From contig CAJHZI010000425.1 in assembly GCA_905160935.1 (NCBI GenBank), positions 2,619,001-2,683,000 of the forward strand: DNA of 64,000 nt, in the 5' to 3' direction. Positions 31,311 through 44,519 of this stretch are shown here, in pieces. Both the position numbers and the translations under genes were made by a program. The notes under the pieces are model-generated. The model saw only the letters and a program-made list of their open reading frames with translations. It made no database searches and was not told the origin of the DNA. The stretch is from Enchytraeus crypticus (Eukaryota; Annelida; Clitellata; Enchytraeida; Enchytraeidae). The first letter of the stretch is position 1, and every line of letters starts with the position of its first letter.

Positions 31311-34300
31311 TTTCTGTAGAAATAATTATTTATTAACAGCTTCATATGCCTGATAAATTGCTTGTAATAATAATGTGTGTGGCACTTCATCCAGTGCTGC
31401 ATGGTTTGCTGGTAGATGCGGCTTGGTCAGAATTTATTACTTACAGGTTTTACTAATCGTGTGTCTCGCTCAAAAATACTAAAAACCACAGGAATGTGTA
31501 AATATAAGTCTCAAATAATAATTCATGACACGGTCAAAACATCTTCTCGTATATTGAGAGTTAACATCACCTGTAGGCTTTGATTCTTGGCTCTTTTTCA
31601 TATTTAATCTGTAGTTAAATGCTTAACGTAAAGTTGTTCGTGTAACGCGATTGACTGACTTTTACATTCTACAATTTTGCTTAAAAATGGAACTGTTGAG
31701 TGAGGTCTTTCCGTGCCTTTTCTTAAACTGTCATACCTTTTGGCTTCAATTTTCCTATAGCTTCATTTATCAAATGTTCTTTGTTCTCATAGATATATTG
31801 TATAGTTAATTAATTTTATTTTCAATTACTATGCATGCTTTTAAACATTCTATCATTCGAAAATTAGTGTATATTTCCTAAAGTCTCTGCACTTCAATTG
31901 TGAGCAGTTAACTTTAATTCAGAAATGAAATCATAAAATTGGTTGTGAAACCATTTTAATTCGTTATTCTAATCAATGCTGTGGTTAAACTTAAACGATG
32001 AAATAAATGATGTGGTAAAAAAATTTAAACGATGAAATAAATTATGTGGTTAAGCTGGTGGTTAAACTGAGAATTAAGGAAAGATGATGATGATGATTCT
32101 AATCAATGATGTTGCATTAATGTTCAATATTTCCAACTGCATTAAAATTTCTAACAATGTTAATTCTTTATAGCTACGTGGGAGGTTGGGAGAATCTGCT
32201 ACCCTGTCTTACATGAAATGTTTTCAATTTTTACAGAAATTGGGAATGTGGGGTATGATAATAATACCCTGGTACTCTAACGCCGGATTGTTACGTGGAC
32301 CTTACATAGCGTTGTGTTGAGATGTAACGACACTGTTAGATTATTTTATTTGTATGTAACGACTGAAACATTCAATCCTTACTCTCAGGCTGTTAATTGT
32401 GTAATGTTTCTAACCATTCCAATTAACATTCAAAGCTTCATGGTAACGATTATTTTTAGTAACATAATAGATAATTAATTTTGTAATATTTCCTATTTAG
32501 TCAATTTTTGTGTTGAACTGGCTGTAAGTTGTCTAGCAGCCATTCTGTGTCAATTTCTCCCCTTAATGTTGATCATTATTTGGGCTTCTCATTTCAAATC
32601 TTGTGTCGAAGTTTTCTTGACTCTCTACTAATGCTATTTGTGTTTTCAATAGTACTGAAAGCTGAAATAGCTCGATCTTTCCGTAAACTAGTTAAAGTTT
32701 GCTACGTGTGGAATAAAATATACTGTAACTGATTTTACCCCATAGCTAGGACCAGCTCATTAGTTTTAACTTTCTTTTTTATATTAACTTGCTGTTTTAC
32801 TTTGGTTTTATGTGTGGTATTTTCATAATTCTTATGTTCATTGACTCATACTAATAAAGTCCATTTCGTGACTGAGGATGATGTCAGGGACATTCCATAA
32901 ATATTCTCAATGTGCATAAATCATGTGCGGTGTTTGATGTAAGGCTGGAATAAAAAAGTTCAAAACGAAGCTTCTGTAATATCAGATGATTGTTACAAAT
33001 CCATTTAAAGCTCCACGATTGAAGAGACTGCATTGCATACTGAGTCTGCTTTTACTCTGCTACCGGATGTAGAAAGAATTTCAGACAATTGGTACAAGAT
33101 ACGCAAAATGATTTTGTTATGTGTCTTTCGAATTTTAGGAAAAGAGGAAAGTTGATATCTTAAGAACATAACTCTTAAACAGTCAAAACTGGGTTTTGTA
33201 GTGAAATATTGTAACATCGGCCTTGCCTTTAATGTCGTTTAGTAAAATAACGATAATGTGTTTTACAGGTCTACTGTGGTGTGATTGAAGTTTAAATTTT
33301 TATGTGTGATGTAACTTCGCTCAGGATTTTATAACACGAATTCCTTTTGAGTTCAGGATCATTATATTTGTTTAGACAATCGATCAATTTTTGTCTTCAA
33401 ATTGTAATGCTAGCATAAGCTTATGTACATTTAGATAACTAGCATTACAGTGATCTACATCAATTATAATAGCATTATAGTAATATAATGCTATTATAAT
33501 GGCACTATAGTAATATAATGCAATTATAATAGCATTATTGTAATATAATGCAATTATAATAGCACTATAGTAATATAATGCAATTATAATATCATTATAG
33601 TAGTATAATGCAATTATAATAGTGATTCTATTGACTGCTCTTAATATATAAAATTCTGTCTCTTTCTTTTTGGTATTCATTTTTTCTTTAATTTTTGGTC
33701 GGTCTCGCCGATACTGTACTAGCTTATTAAATAGTCCATTTTGTTATTTTGCACCAAAGGTAAAATATGCCTTAAGGGCGGCCTAATACTAACTTATACT
33801 TAGTAGTATTAATATTTACTTTGTTTTATTTGAATCGATCAGAGTTTAAAGTTTTCCTGCCCATTGGATTCCCAATTTGCCTCAACTGATTTCTTTCTAA
33901 TAAGCAATATCCCGAGTGTTGTTCGTCAAATTGAGGTTGTTAGACCGTTTTTTTTTGGTTTGTAAGTAACGCTACTTGATTTAGACTGCTTGCTGTGACA
34001 ATCCAAAGACGATTTTACGTCAGATTTCTCATCAAAAGATGACGTCAGGGACGCCTACTATTGTCTTGCCACTGTAGTCTTGCTTAGTAGCGTAGCTGAA
34101 CGCTCCTCCACTAATCACGAAGAGAAGCGCTGACGAGATTTGAAGCCGTGCCTGTTGCTCAATCGAACCGAGTGTGATTAATCGAGTCTGGGAAGAAGGA
34201 AGTATGATTTTGACATTGAAATCTCCAACCGTGAGACCTTAGTATATAAAAGATCATGTTGTCAGGTAATTTCCATTGTGTTATTCAACATTGGCTATTC

Positions 34301-35696
34301 AACGTTGTGAAGGACTGATTAGTGTTCCCCTTGCTAACGTAATGTTTGTTTTTAAAACTTTTAAAATCCATATGAAATAATAATGTAGAGTTTCTGATAC
34401 AATTTCATGACACTGTTGTTGATTGATTAGTGCTTTATATTGTATACTTGATGGAAGGGGAAGGAGGTTGTAGCGATATTAATTCTACCTGAAATAATTC
34501 CACTAAATCAAGGATCATATTGAGTATCAACTGGTTATGTGAATGTTTGTGAATTATTCGAATATGTAGCTAATTTTTACTCGTATTAAAAAGTGGTGTG
34601 ATACTTAACAGACCTATTTATTACTAGCATATTTATAAATAATTTGCCATGAGGACTGCTAACCTGCTTTAGGTCTAAATAATAAATGATTCTGATAATT
34701 TGCAGTAATAATACATCATGTTGAAACAATTACTGACATTTTAGGGTTATACTGTAATACATCTATATGACGACTAATTATAATTTGTAGTTGCACATTT
34801 TATTTGAAAATTAATTTGTAATTGATATATTAAATTATTATCTTGCACACCATTTATTTATTTCTTATTCAATCGAAATATGTAGACTGCTGTGCTGTGT
34901 GATATATGAACAAAATAAACATACGTCTCTTATTTATTCATAAGTTTTTATATAAATTATGTAAACCAATGCATTTCCTCAAACGTAGTATTTGCATGAA
35001 CGATTAGACTCTGGTTATTATCCTCTGAGTGATAAAACTGAACTTTTAATAATAAAGTTAAATTTATGCATTTTTAACTTACCTTGCTCATTTTCTTCGC
35101 TATTGTCAGTTTCAGTAGCAATTTTAGCGTGATTTCAATCAGTAATAAAGATAATGATTCAACTACATTGGTGTTGCCCTTCGTAAATCTTTTCATGTCA
35201 GATACCTTAGGTTACCGGTAAAGTTGAGTACCTTTATCTGAAGCTTTCTATGTTATAATTAAGTGACAGCATCCAAGCGCAGGCAATCAATTCAGATTTC
35301 CATATATTAATAGAGCACTGAGTCAATTTATATGCCAAACTTCCTACAAGTTTCACATAATTCAAATTGCTTTCTAGAGGAGCATACCAATGAACTTGCT
35401 TATCAATGGTATAATTTTCACGTCCGATTACAATTGACTTACAGCCGAAAGCAAAATTCTAATTTTAGCCGAAATTAGTAGATTTTATTTAGAAATTAAT
35501 TGAAATTAGTAGAGCTAGGAGAATTAATTCTATTAGTTTAGGAAATTGTTTTAGAACTAAAATTCAGTGATTTTAACAAAGCCTAATGAGCATTTGATAT
35601 CATATCACTTAAATTAAATTTACTTCGGTATATAGGTCTACTAGTTCATGAAGTCGCGAAGACTTCAATAATAATAACAACACACATTACATGTAT
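31311..35696. other. Intergenic region, no gene seen
   Basis: It presumably includes the 3' untranslated region of the NAD kinase-like gene. Repeat F fragments occur near 32,860 and 34,020 ('gatgatgtcagggac'), and a 30-bp minisatellite at 33,450-33,620. No conserved protein or RNA gene is recognised. Confidence 0.5.
33450..33620. repeat. 30-bp AT-rich minisatellite
   Basis: Five to six units of about 30 bp, 'aatataatgcaattataat' plus 'agcattatagt'. It is translatable on the minus strand as a short repetitive peptide but has no coding support. Confidence 0.8.
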
Positions 35697-36040
35697 AGTG
35701 AATGATCAACTACGTTGATATCTATCACTTTTATTACCATACTTATACCCGCTACGCAATTCAGTCAGTTTTCCATGCAACCAGTCCAGTGAATGTTCGA
35801 AATTTTACTTTCATATCAGGACGGCCGGGTACTTTAATAACAGTCATACAACCTACTGATCAAAAACGCAGCAGCTTACGTAGCCTACGTTTTATTTTAA
35901 CTTATCTTGCGTGTAAGCATGATAGTTCTTTTGTTTTGCACGCTGGCTTGATTTTGTCTACATAGTGCTCGATGTTGTCATTGATGACAGTAGCACTCTA
36001 ATTGTTGTTGTTGTTATTATTATTATTATTATTATTCTAA
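35697..36040. repeat. SINE-B fragment followed by a dispersed repeat C copy
   Basis: About 35,697-35,826 is a minus-strand SINE-B 3' portion ('gatatctatcacttttatta', 'ccagtccagtgaatgt'). 35,935-36,040 is the repeat C tail ('acatagtgctcgatgttgtc', 'gacagtagcactctaatt') with (GTT)n(ATT)n. Confidence 0.6.
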
Positions 36041-36470
36041 AGTACCCTCTTCTGGCAATTATTTTTTATTGCCTTGCTGAAGTTAAGATTTTCTTGAAAT
36101 AAATTGAACATAGAAATAACTATATATTACAGTTAAGTATATGCACCACAGATCAAAGAGTTTCCAATAACTCATATAATATATCTATGACATAATTCAA
36201 ACTGACCGACTCTGAGGTAAAGAAACAACTCACGTTTTTCACAGGAACCAGGAGCAAGATTGTGTTTTTATTTACTTTCGGTGTCAATACAAGATCTTAG
36301 AAAAATGTGTCATAAAAATGTATCAGTTTATAATTGGTTCATATTAGTCTTGAATGTGGGCATGTAGCGTATAAGAGCTAATATTAAATCGTACGCGATT
36401 CCACGTCATTTGCATACCTTGAAAGTAGTGAGCACTACAGTTTGCAACTTGAGCCTCCTTATTCTCATTA

Positions 36471-36718
36471 GAATGTCTCAATAGCGCAATGGTTAGATTT
36501 GAAGATAACGTGATGAAGTTTTAAATGACAGACCCTGAGGTGAATTGAACCCTCGTGGGTTCGAATCCCAGCCGCGCTGATCTGAGAGTAAAATCTTGGA
36601 CATTCACTGGACTGGCTACGCGGAAAATGGACAAAATCGCCTAACGGATTTAACATGTGGTATTAAAAGTGATAGATATCAACGTAGTTGATCATTTCAC
36701 TATAATGTGTGTTATTAT
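36471..36718 (+). repeat. SINE-B, best copy (tRNA-derived)
   Basis: Head 'ctcaatagcgcaatggttag' (tRNA A box), then 'ccctgaggtgaattgaaccc', B box 'gggttcgaatccc', a 'gcgctgatctgagag' region, 'ccactggactggctac'-like middle, and the 3' 'gtgatagatatcaacgtag' through 'actataatgtgtgtt', followed by (ATT)n. Both internal pol III promoter boxes are close to consensus. Confidence 0.82.
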
Positions 36719-37357
36719 TATTATTATTATTATTATTAGCACCTCAAACGTTAGACAATGCTTTCCATTCGATTAACACATTAGATCTATATACTTGAAT
36801 CTATTTAGCTTTTCTATGTGACATTTCCAAATTACATATTCCTACTAACAGTCTGCTTTTACGATCTATAAAGAGCCACTCCATTGATTGGCAAGTTACT
36901 TCATTCACAAAAGGCTTATTCTCACTTTAATACAGCCCATAGATAGCTTGGAAAACATGACTTCTGGGGTCCTTTGTCGTTGTATGGTCACACCCTGCTT
37001 ACAACACATGCAGTTTATTGTTGGCCTATTTTTAGGGGTTTGGATACCACACAGGACAGTATATTATTAAATTTAATCAGAATATACTGTGAATAGCTAA
37101 AGGTTCTTTTTGACGGACTGCTACCGTGCGTATCAGCGGCTGCAGCGATAGAGCCCTACTCATAATAAAATGATGACACTGCTTGATTAGTCTTAAAACT
37201 TATTAGCTTATTAGTAATATAATATGATATATTTTGATTATTGTAGTAATAGATAAGAATTCGTTGTGATCTACTGAATCTCATAAGTTAAATTTCTACT
37301 TCTCAAGTTCCTAATAAAGTTTCATGTTATTTAATTTGAATTCTACCAAAGCATAGA
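36719..37357. other. Upstream region of the BCDIN3D homologue
   Basis: Starts with the (ATT)n tail of the SINE-B copy. The rest is AT-rich without a clear promoter element or gene. Confidence 0.4.
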
Positions 37358-39054
37358 ATGGAACGTGTAGGTGAACCAGGATCTGCCAAATATGGAAATT
37401 TCATTAACTACTACACATTTAATCCACCAGAAAGAAGAATTAAACTGATTCCTGCAGATTTGCTGACCAACCACTTGACAAATGTACGAGATAAACTACA
37501 ATTATTTGTTTTAGATGTTGGATGCAATACTGGAGTAAGTTTTTCTTATTCTTATGTCCATGTTTAATATCCCATGTAGCAAAATGGCTTTAGAAATTAG
37601 AATGTCGAAGCAGATGCTATCATCTTAAACATTCACTGGTTTAAATTGTTTTAAAATGTGTTTAATTGTTTTAAAAATAAAATTTGGTGGTGACTTTGTT
37701 ACTCTGCTTTAACTTGTAAATTTATTTATTTAATACGAGTACTCTTCTGGTTTAACGATTAAGTTTGTCTGATAGATAGGACTGACTCGTTTCTGGAGAG
37801 TGTTACTTGTGTGCATTTGTCATTCATTTCAAATCCTCTTATCAAACCTGCTGTATATCTAATATCCAGAGGAGTTTATCCACTCTTTATTGCAACCGTT
37901 TATACCGGCTTGTATAAAAATATTCTGAGGCAGAATTGTTGTCCAGTTATTCTTTAACTAAATATTCTCAATTACTAAAACATGGAGCTTAAGTATTTAT
38001 AATTAATTAGTAACATTACAAAACATGGGATGCAACTATATGTACATGTTATGCTGTAAATATAAACATAACATGTTTATATTTACAGCATGTTATGTTT
38101 ATACTTATAACATGTAAGTATAAACATGTTACGTTAGTTATGTTATGCTATATTAGTTGTGTAGGTAAGTTTTTTATTTTTATTTTGTTAGGGTTTTAAA
38201 CTAGAAATTGTGCTTACTGACCCAGTATTTGTTTTACTGTGTTACTTTGAGCATTAAAAGTATACCTTACGTTAATTTTTGTAAATTTATTTGAAGTGCA
38301 TGAAGTATCTAGATTGAAAACTTAGTGTCTGGTTTCTGTATGGCATTAAATCGTACAGAATTTAAGTATATAATATGTAGGTGCACTGTGCAGTGAGTTA
38401 GTAAAAGTTATTTTATTTTATTAAAAAAATTTATTTAATATATGCTTACCATTGTGTATTTCGTGGTATTTTCAGGCCTTAACGACAGCATTATACGATC
38501 ATTTGACTACTATGAACAAGGGCCCAGAAGCAGATGCTAAATTGAAAGACACGTGTTTACCTCGCTTGAAGATCCTGGGTACTGATATCGATCCACTGCT
38601 GATCACCAGAGCAACAGAATCTAACGAATCCCACAATAACATTGAATTTAAAACTGTCGATGTAATGTCTCTCGAACAAAGAGACAACATAATAGGGAAA
38701 TATTTAACTGATAATATGATAGAAAGATTCGATGTGTCACTTCTATTCTCAGTTTCAATGTGGATTCACTTAAATCATGGTGATGAAGGGCTGAAGGAGT
38801 TCCTTCGGTATATGGCATCTATATCGACGTACATAATATTTGAGCCGCAGCCCTGGAAGTGCTACACCTCTGCTGTGCGGCGTATGAAGAAACTGGTCTG
38901 TCAACCATTTCAGCATTTTGATTCACTAGTCTGGAGACAAGATGTGAACGAGAAAATCACCGAATATCTAGAAACAAGTTGTGCCATGAAATGTGTTTAT
39001 CAGTTTGGTAAGACGGAATGGATGCGTTCAATTTTACTTTTTGCTAAGGTATAG
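37358..39054 (+). CDS. BCDIN3D-type RNA 5'-monophosphate methyltransferase
   Basis: Exons 37358-37534 and 38476-39054, joined in phase 0 (GTAAGT donor, ttttcag acceptor), give 251 residues. Family blocks: FINYY.F.PPERR near the N-terminus, the SAM-binding motif DVGCNTG (53-59), an acidic strand GTDIDP (94-99), SMWIHLNHGDEG (153-164) and EPQPWKCY (182-189). The last two are hallmarks of the Bin3/MEPCE/BCDIN3D family. The N-terminal PPE.R block and small size favour BCDIN3D over MEPCE. Known members methylate the 5'-monophosphate of cytoplasmic tRNA-His and some pre-miRNAs using S-adenosylmethionine. No targeting signal is visible. It is about 40 residues shorter than human BCDIN3D, mainly at the two ends. 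No frame break. Confidence 0.93.
38053..38089. repeat. Hairpin in the BCDIN3D intron
   Basis: Arms gctgtaaatataaaca (38,053-38,068) and its exact reverse complement (38,074-38,089) with a 5-nt loop, inside a longer patch rich in 'aacatgtt'/'taaacat' repeats (about 38,040-38,150). Confidence 0.75.
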
Positions 39055-39106
39055 CTAAAAACACAATTTGATAAGAAGGCAAATGTAAAAGAGTTGATAA
39101 AAATTG

Positions 39107-39112
39107 AATAAA
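39107..39112 (+). terminator. Polyadenylation signal, BCDIN3D homologue
   Basis: AATAAA lies 53 nt after the stop codon, a reasonable position for a short 3' untranslated region. Confidence 0.55.
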
Positions 39113-39532
39113 AGACATAGTTTGATTAGAGTTTATTAAACTTAAAGTGGCTATTTAGTCAACAGCAATAAAGGTTAATTCTCTACAGAAATTGAACCTG
39201 TTGAGTTGGACTTAGTAAACTAGCACCGCACATCTGATTAGGCTTCTTAAAAACTGGATTTCAATTTTTTTTTAATCTGCACTGTTTTTAATTTAATTTA
39301 AACACTTGTTGAGGTTTAATATCTGCAGCCAAACTGGGCATCTTTGACGTATATACATCAGATTCAGCTGGTTCAGCTCTTGAATGAATCTAATGTAACA
39401 AGATCAAATAAGTCTACTGTTTCATGATTTAATAATGCTGTGCTAATTGCTAAATTAATGATTCATTGTTGATGGTCATTTCGCTGTATTGTGTAATTAA
39501 AAATTAGTTAGGTAACTTTATGTACATTATTA

Positions 39533-39675
39533 CTGGCTGGAGCCAGTGGCGATGTCGGCAAGATATTCGATCGTGGAAAAGTACGTGACGGGTTCAATTC
39601 CTGGGCTCGCCCGTCACTGACATTGCTTTCGAGTGTGGAAACTGAAGTTAACATTAGCTTTACCATTAGCTTTTT
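39533..39675 (+). repeat. SINE-A copy (tRNA-derived)
   Basis: Head 'ggctggagccagtggcgatg', B-box 'gggttcaattcctgg', shared tail 'gaagttaacattagcttt'. Confidence 0.78.
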
Positions 39676-40319
39676 CTATAATTATTACTATAATTATTAT
39701 AACCTCCCTATTCACAAATAGATATACTCAAGTTCTGGCACATTGAAAATTAGACCCATAAACTGCACTTGTCTTACGAGGCGACTCAGTAAGAACTGAG
39801 AATTAGGCAACAGGAAACCATCTCAGAAGCCATGTTGTTTTCAAACTAGAGGTTACATTAAGGTGTAGATAATGCATTGCCTTTTATGAAGGAATCGAGT
39901 CCATGATTCTATGGAGCACTCTTTGTAAAGCGTGAAAAGCAGCAGGCGAGTAGGAATGTAAACCATGGACTTGCCACTTGGCAGAACACTGTAGAGAGAG
40001 AGAGAGTAGGACCTAAGCAAATTATAGCAAATTATAATGAATAACTATCCTAGTTGATATCTATCACTTATAAAGCCACTTATTGCTTCAGTCTTTAGAC
40101 ATTTGTAATCCATTGGCCATGTACTGGTTTCTTGAATCCGAGATTTTTTTCTCCATATGTAGGCTATGCATTGTATGCTCGCCACTTACTTGAACCCCTG
40201 AGAGGCAATTAAACTCATTACAGAATTGGTAATTTATTACATTTCTTGACGTTAGGTGTAATTACTTTCCACACTGAGCCGTTGGACTTAATTGAAAAAA
40301 CTAGTAATCTTGATAACCG

Positions 40320-40410
40320 ATTTTTTTGTTAATAACCGTTGAAAACGTTAATAACGGTTAACCGTTAACGTTAACCATTAACGGATAACCATTAATAACG
40401 GTTGATAACC
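40320..40410. repeat. AACGGTTA palindromic cluster
   Basis: Repeated 'aataacggttaaccgtta' and 'ttaacggataacc' units in both orientations. They make many overlapping short palindromes. Confidence 0.7.
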
Positions 40411-41117
40411 GATAACTTATTTTTAATTTTTGAATGATGGAGTAAGCATTTTAATCTCGTATCCTTTTACTGCTTTTTTGGATATTGGATTGGCATCACT
40501 TTGGATCCCATTGTTCTAATCGGTTTCGCTTTAGTTCCATTGTGTTCTATATTGCTATTGTCATTCATTAACGACAATAAAGGTTCTACTCATGTCGTCG
40601 TTGTTGTTTATATAGTGGCAACCATTGACCTCTTCTCTTCGACCTCTATACGGTATAATAATTAGGCATCACTTTTTGGAATAGAACCATTGCCTACTAG
40701 CTCAAGGTTTATATAATGCACAGTATTAAAATATAATACACCAAATTATGTTATTATATTATAATTACACATTATTATAAAATAAAGAGTTCTATATTAA
40801 AATACATAGTGTTATATTTATATACTATATTTAGCTATATATTATAGATCATAATTATTTAGCTTTGTATTAGGACTGATTTTCTGGATTTTGGAATTTT
40901 CATGGTTTTGGACCTTCTTTTTGCTCACCGGATTGGATTCATATATTTTTGATTGGATTTGTCTCAATAGTGCACGATGGTCTTATGGACGTCAGTAGGC
41001 CGTAGTCATAGAATAAAGAATTAATTATTCTCTCCCTTTGGCCGTAGTACTCTAATTGCTCCAATTGTTTGTCAATTAAATATACAATTAAATACCAATT
41101 AAATGCCAAATACTACT

Positions 41118-41529
41118 ACTAAGACTGCGCTACGTCCTATTTAGACCCTGCAGTAGGTTTCAAGGTTAATTGACTCCACTTCGCTCTATCCTCAGCCAGA
41201 TCACAGATGCTCTCATCTAATATGTTCAAATTCTGATTTATATCTTTGAGATCTTTATTTACTAATTTGATCCATGTTTGTTTATTTTGACAACCTCTTT
41301 GTTTTGTCTGAGATCTTTTATTCTCATTTAAAGCAAGTTTTACAGGTGCATTGTTCTCTAACCTAAGTAAATGTCCTATCCACTTTAGTCTTCGTGTTTT
41401 AATTGTAAGACTCCTTTTTTCATTTGTTCTGATGTATAAGTTATCGTTGCTTATAATGTGAAGGAAATATATTTTAAGTATTTTTCTTAATAGACTTCTA
41501 CGAAATATGTCAATTTCATGTTCTTGTTT
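41118..41529 (-). pseudogene. LINE-2 3' end (minus copy, interrupted)
   Basis: Reverse complement of the last about 400 bp of the plus-strand LINE at 49,110-49,517, with scattered differences. On minus it encodes the same tail (KWIGHLLR, QNKQTWIKLVNKDLKDI, DLAEDRAKWSQLTLKP). Its upstream continuation is at 47,087-47,206; a complete LINE-1 is inserted between the parts. Confidence 0.85.
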
Positions 41530-41674
41530 ATTTATTTATTTATTTATTGTTTATTTAGAATTAGAAATCAGGCAGCAAGGCCCACACAAAGCACACAAGA
41601 CACACAACACAGCACACACATAAAATCATGTAAACACTCGTAAAATCAGATATTATAGTTCTAAAATGGAAAAA

Positions 41675-43952
41675 TCACAACCTAAAACAATTAATTAGTG
41701 CACTTTCACACTTACTAACACACTGATTATACACACATTTAGAGTTATATATAATCGTATCAAAACTAGGAATGTTACATAATTGCAACATGATGGATAA
41801 ACTATCCTGCCTCTTGAAACCAAAGAACCGTTTGGCACATCTATTGTAACATGAACGAAATTTATTTAAAGAAGACATTTTAAACTTGGACCAGAGTGCA
41901 ATATTGTAAAAACATAAACGATACGTTTTAAACAGAATAATTTTAACTGTACGGGAGCAATTAAAAAATCGTCTTAAAAGCGTGTTAGTGCGGACAAAGG
42001 TATTACTTATTTCACGATTAATGTCATTATCATCACATAAACGATTATCAATCAAATGACCTAAATATTTAAATTGAGAGACAGAATTAATGTCGGTGTT
42101 ACCTAGTTTAAAATTAGGGAAGATATAGTCTAAGGCCCATCTTCTCTCGCTAGGTTCAAAAATCATAGCAACAGTTTTAGAAATATTACAAGACATATTA
42201 ATATCCAAAGCACTAGAGCACAGAGTGTTAATTGAAAGTTGCATAGCTCTCCATGAATGTGTAATAAGGACAATATCATCGGCATATGCAAGAATATTGA
42301 TAATCTGCCTGCCAATTCTACAACCAATACCAGATTCAACAACTGAACCTAACATATCTAATGTATCTAGAAAATAAATATGGAGAGAGAACACTTCCCT
42401 GCCGTGTGCCATTACCAATACTAAAAGATGACGACATTGAATTACGCCATCTTATATGACAATTTTGATGACTATACCAATATGGCAAAATGCTAGTTAC
42501 CTTGAAGTTTACATTGTTATCCAGTAGTTTTATAAACAATTTCCAATAGTTAACACTGTCAAATGCCTTTTTAAAATCTATAAAACAAGTGAACACATGA
42601 CTACCATTATTTCTGTAATAGTCCACCGTTTGTTTCAGTACACTGGTACAAAGGCTTGTAGAAGGTCCTTGTTTAAAACCAAACTGATAATTATCATATA
42701 TTGAATTAGTATGCAAAGATTCAGCCAAAAGGGATTCATATATCTTAGAAAGCACATTAGAGATTGCAATAGCCCTATAATTATTAAGATCTGATAAGTC
42801 ACCTGACTTGTTTTTAACTAAAGGGACAATAACCGATTGCATGAAAGAAACAGGTAAATATCCAAATTTAAGAAAAAGATTAAACAATATGCTGAGGTGC
42901 ACAAATAAACTACGACACGAGTACAAAACAGCCTCACTACAGATGCCATCAGGACCAGCACTCCTATCTTTTTTCAAACCATAGCATACGTCCTGAATAC
43001 ATTGAACAGATATACTAAACTCAACAGTTTTAGCCTTAGTTATCTCAACATTATTTAAACGCTCAATAAAAGATTGCTTATCAGCACTGTAATCACAGCA
43101 ATTATATAAACCATTATAATAAATCCTCCATCGATCAAGTATTTCTTTGTCACCTATACAACCGTCAATAACATTTGCATATTTACTTGCCTTAGTATTG
43201 CTAGATTTAGATATCTCTTTCCAAAAAGTAGAATAATTATTATTTGATATAGCCCTAGCATACGCATCAGCCCTAAGAGATGATTCATGCTATTTACAAA
43301 AAAGTAATGCCATTTTAAACTGAGCTCTAACTGACTTCATTTCATAAAAAATTGGACCATGTCTACGCTTACCATGATAAAACCATTCCAGAAAGGCTTG
43401 CCTAGCTATTGAGTGTTTATCCTTCACATAATAATTCCACCCTGGAACTGAAGATCCCTTAATAGAAATAGACTTATGAGGAATACACATGTTACAATAA
43501 TTACGAATACTAGAGATTATGCTATGATAGTAATTATCAATCGCCTTCACAACATCTAGTTGATTAGTACTGTTATCATTGAAACACCATGTAGGAATGT
43601 CAATATTGTTGAGAGCACTATTTGCATATTTGTATTTAACAATATCTGAACCAGCTGCTCTAGACCAGTCAAGAGTGAACTGAGTATCTAATGGTTGTGA
43701 ATAGGTACGATCAACACTACATGACAACAGATCATTAAATTTAACAACAAGAGGTTTATGATCAGATGATATGTACTCATATAGAATGTCACAGTTAATA
43801 ATAAGGCTGTCTAAACCAGGACTACAAACAATATGATCAATCCAACCAAAACAATTATTTTCAATGTTACTAAATGTATAAACATTACTGAGTCTGTTTA
43901 TATCGGATTTAATTAAAAAGTAAAGTAAACACGCATTATAGTGAATAATCAA
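41675..43952 (-). pseudogene. LINE-1 ORF2, endonuclease end and reverse transcriptase
   Basis: Three frames continue one another. 43,290-43,952 covers the endonuclease C-terminus (WIDHIVCS, SSDHKPL) and linker; 42,336-42,977 covers RSAGPDGICSEAVL, LNNYRAIAISNVLSKIYE, the A-box CFIDFKKAFDSVN and GTRQGSVLSPYLF; 41,675-42,418 covers the catalytic LAYADDIVLI box and thumb. One stop (TAG near 43,288) and one frameshift between the last two prevent expression. The motif set is that of an apurinic-endonuclease LINE. Confidence 0.88.
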
Positions 43953-44162
43953 CTATGTTGATATCTATCACTTTTTAAAACCACATGTTTAATCCGTTAG
44001 GCAATTTAGACCATTTTCCGTATAACTAGTCCAGTGAATGTCTGAGATTTTACTCTCAGATCAGCGCGGCCGGGATTCGAACCCACTAGGGTTCAATTCA
44101 CCTCAGGCTTTGTCATTTAAAATTTCATGACGTTACCCCTACGCTATTTAGACATTCATATG
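43926..44162 (-). repeat. SINE-B inserted in LINE-1 ORF2
   Basis: Complete minus-strand SINE-B: 'acacgcattatagtg' 3' end, 'gatatctatcactttt', 'ccagtccagtgaatg', B box 'gggattcgaaccc', and head 'cgctatttagacattc'. It splits the endonuclease frame between GDFN and the SDH block. Confidence 0.8.
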
Positions 44163-44175
44163 ATAATAACATTAA

Positions 44176-44519
44176 TTAAGTTATTATCAGTACTGAATCT
44201 TTGTAAATAGTAAAAAATCTAGAACCGAATTGGCAATTGAAATCACCTGCTACTAATAGCTGAACAGCATCACTATCATTATACAATGAAGTAATCTCAG
44301 AACATAATTCAACATAATCCTCTAGGCATTCACTGGTACCATAGTCTGTTGGCATATAAACACATACAAGTAAGGTAGGACCAAGTTTAGTATCTAACCT
44401 CACAGCTGCGATTCTGGGGTTATATGTGGCAATAAACGATATATGAGAACTAAGATTTTTATTATAAAGAATGCCAGTACCCCCATACGGCCTACCAATG
44501 AGGATATTACTAGATGTAT
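44176..44519 (-). pseudogene. LINE-1 ORF2, endonuclease middle part
   Basis: Encodes SSNILIGRPYGGTGILY through VYMPTDYG to LLVAGDFNCQFGS, the GG.GI..K and GDFN blocks of an apurinic endonuclease. It is separated from the N-terminal block by the LTR-like insertion on one side and cut by SINE-B on the other. Confidence 0.85.

Larger units (their letters stand above)
39113..41117. other. Repeat-rich intergenic region
   Basis: Contains a SINE-A copy (39,533-39,675), repeat D (39,735-40,005, ending in (GA)n), a block of AACGGTTA-type inverted units (40,320-40,410) and repeat C (40,865-41,060). No gene. Confidence 0.55.

Noticed and set aside
36471-36560. Possible functional tRNA gene (good A and B boxes)
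   Set aside because: The sequence does not close into a convincing cloverleaf acceptor stem and is part of a dispersed 250-bp repeat, so it is a SINE head.
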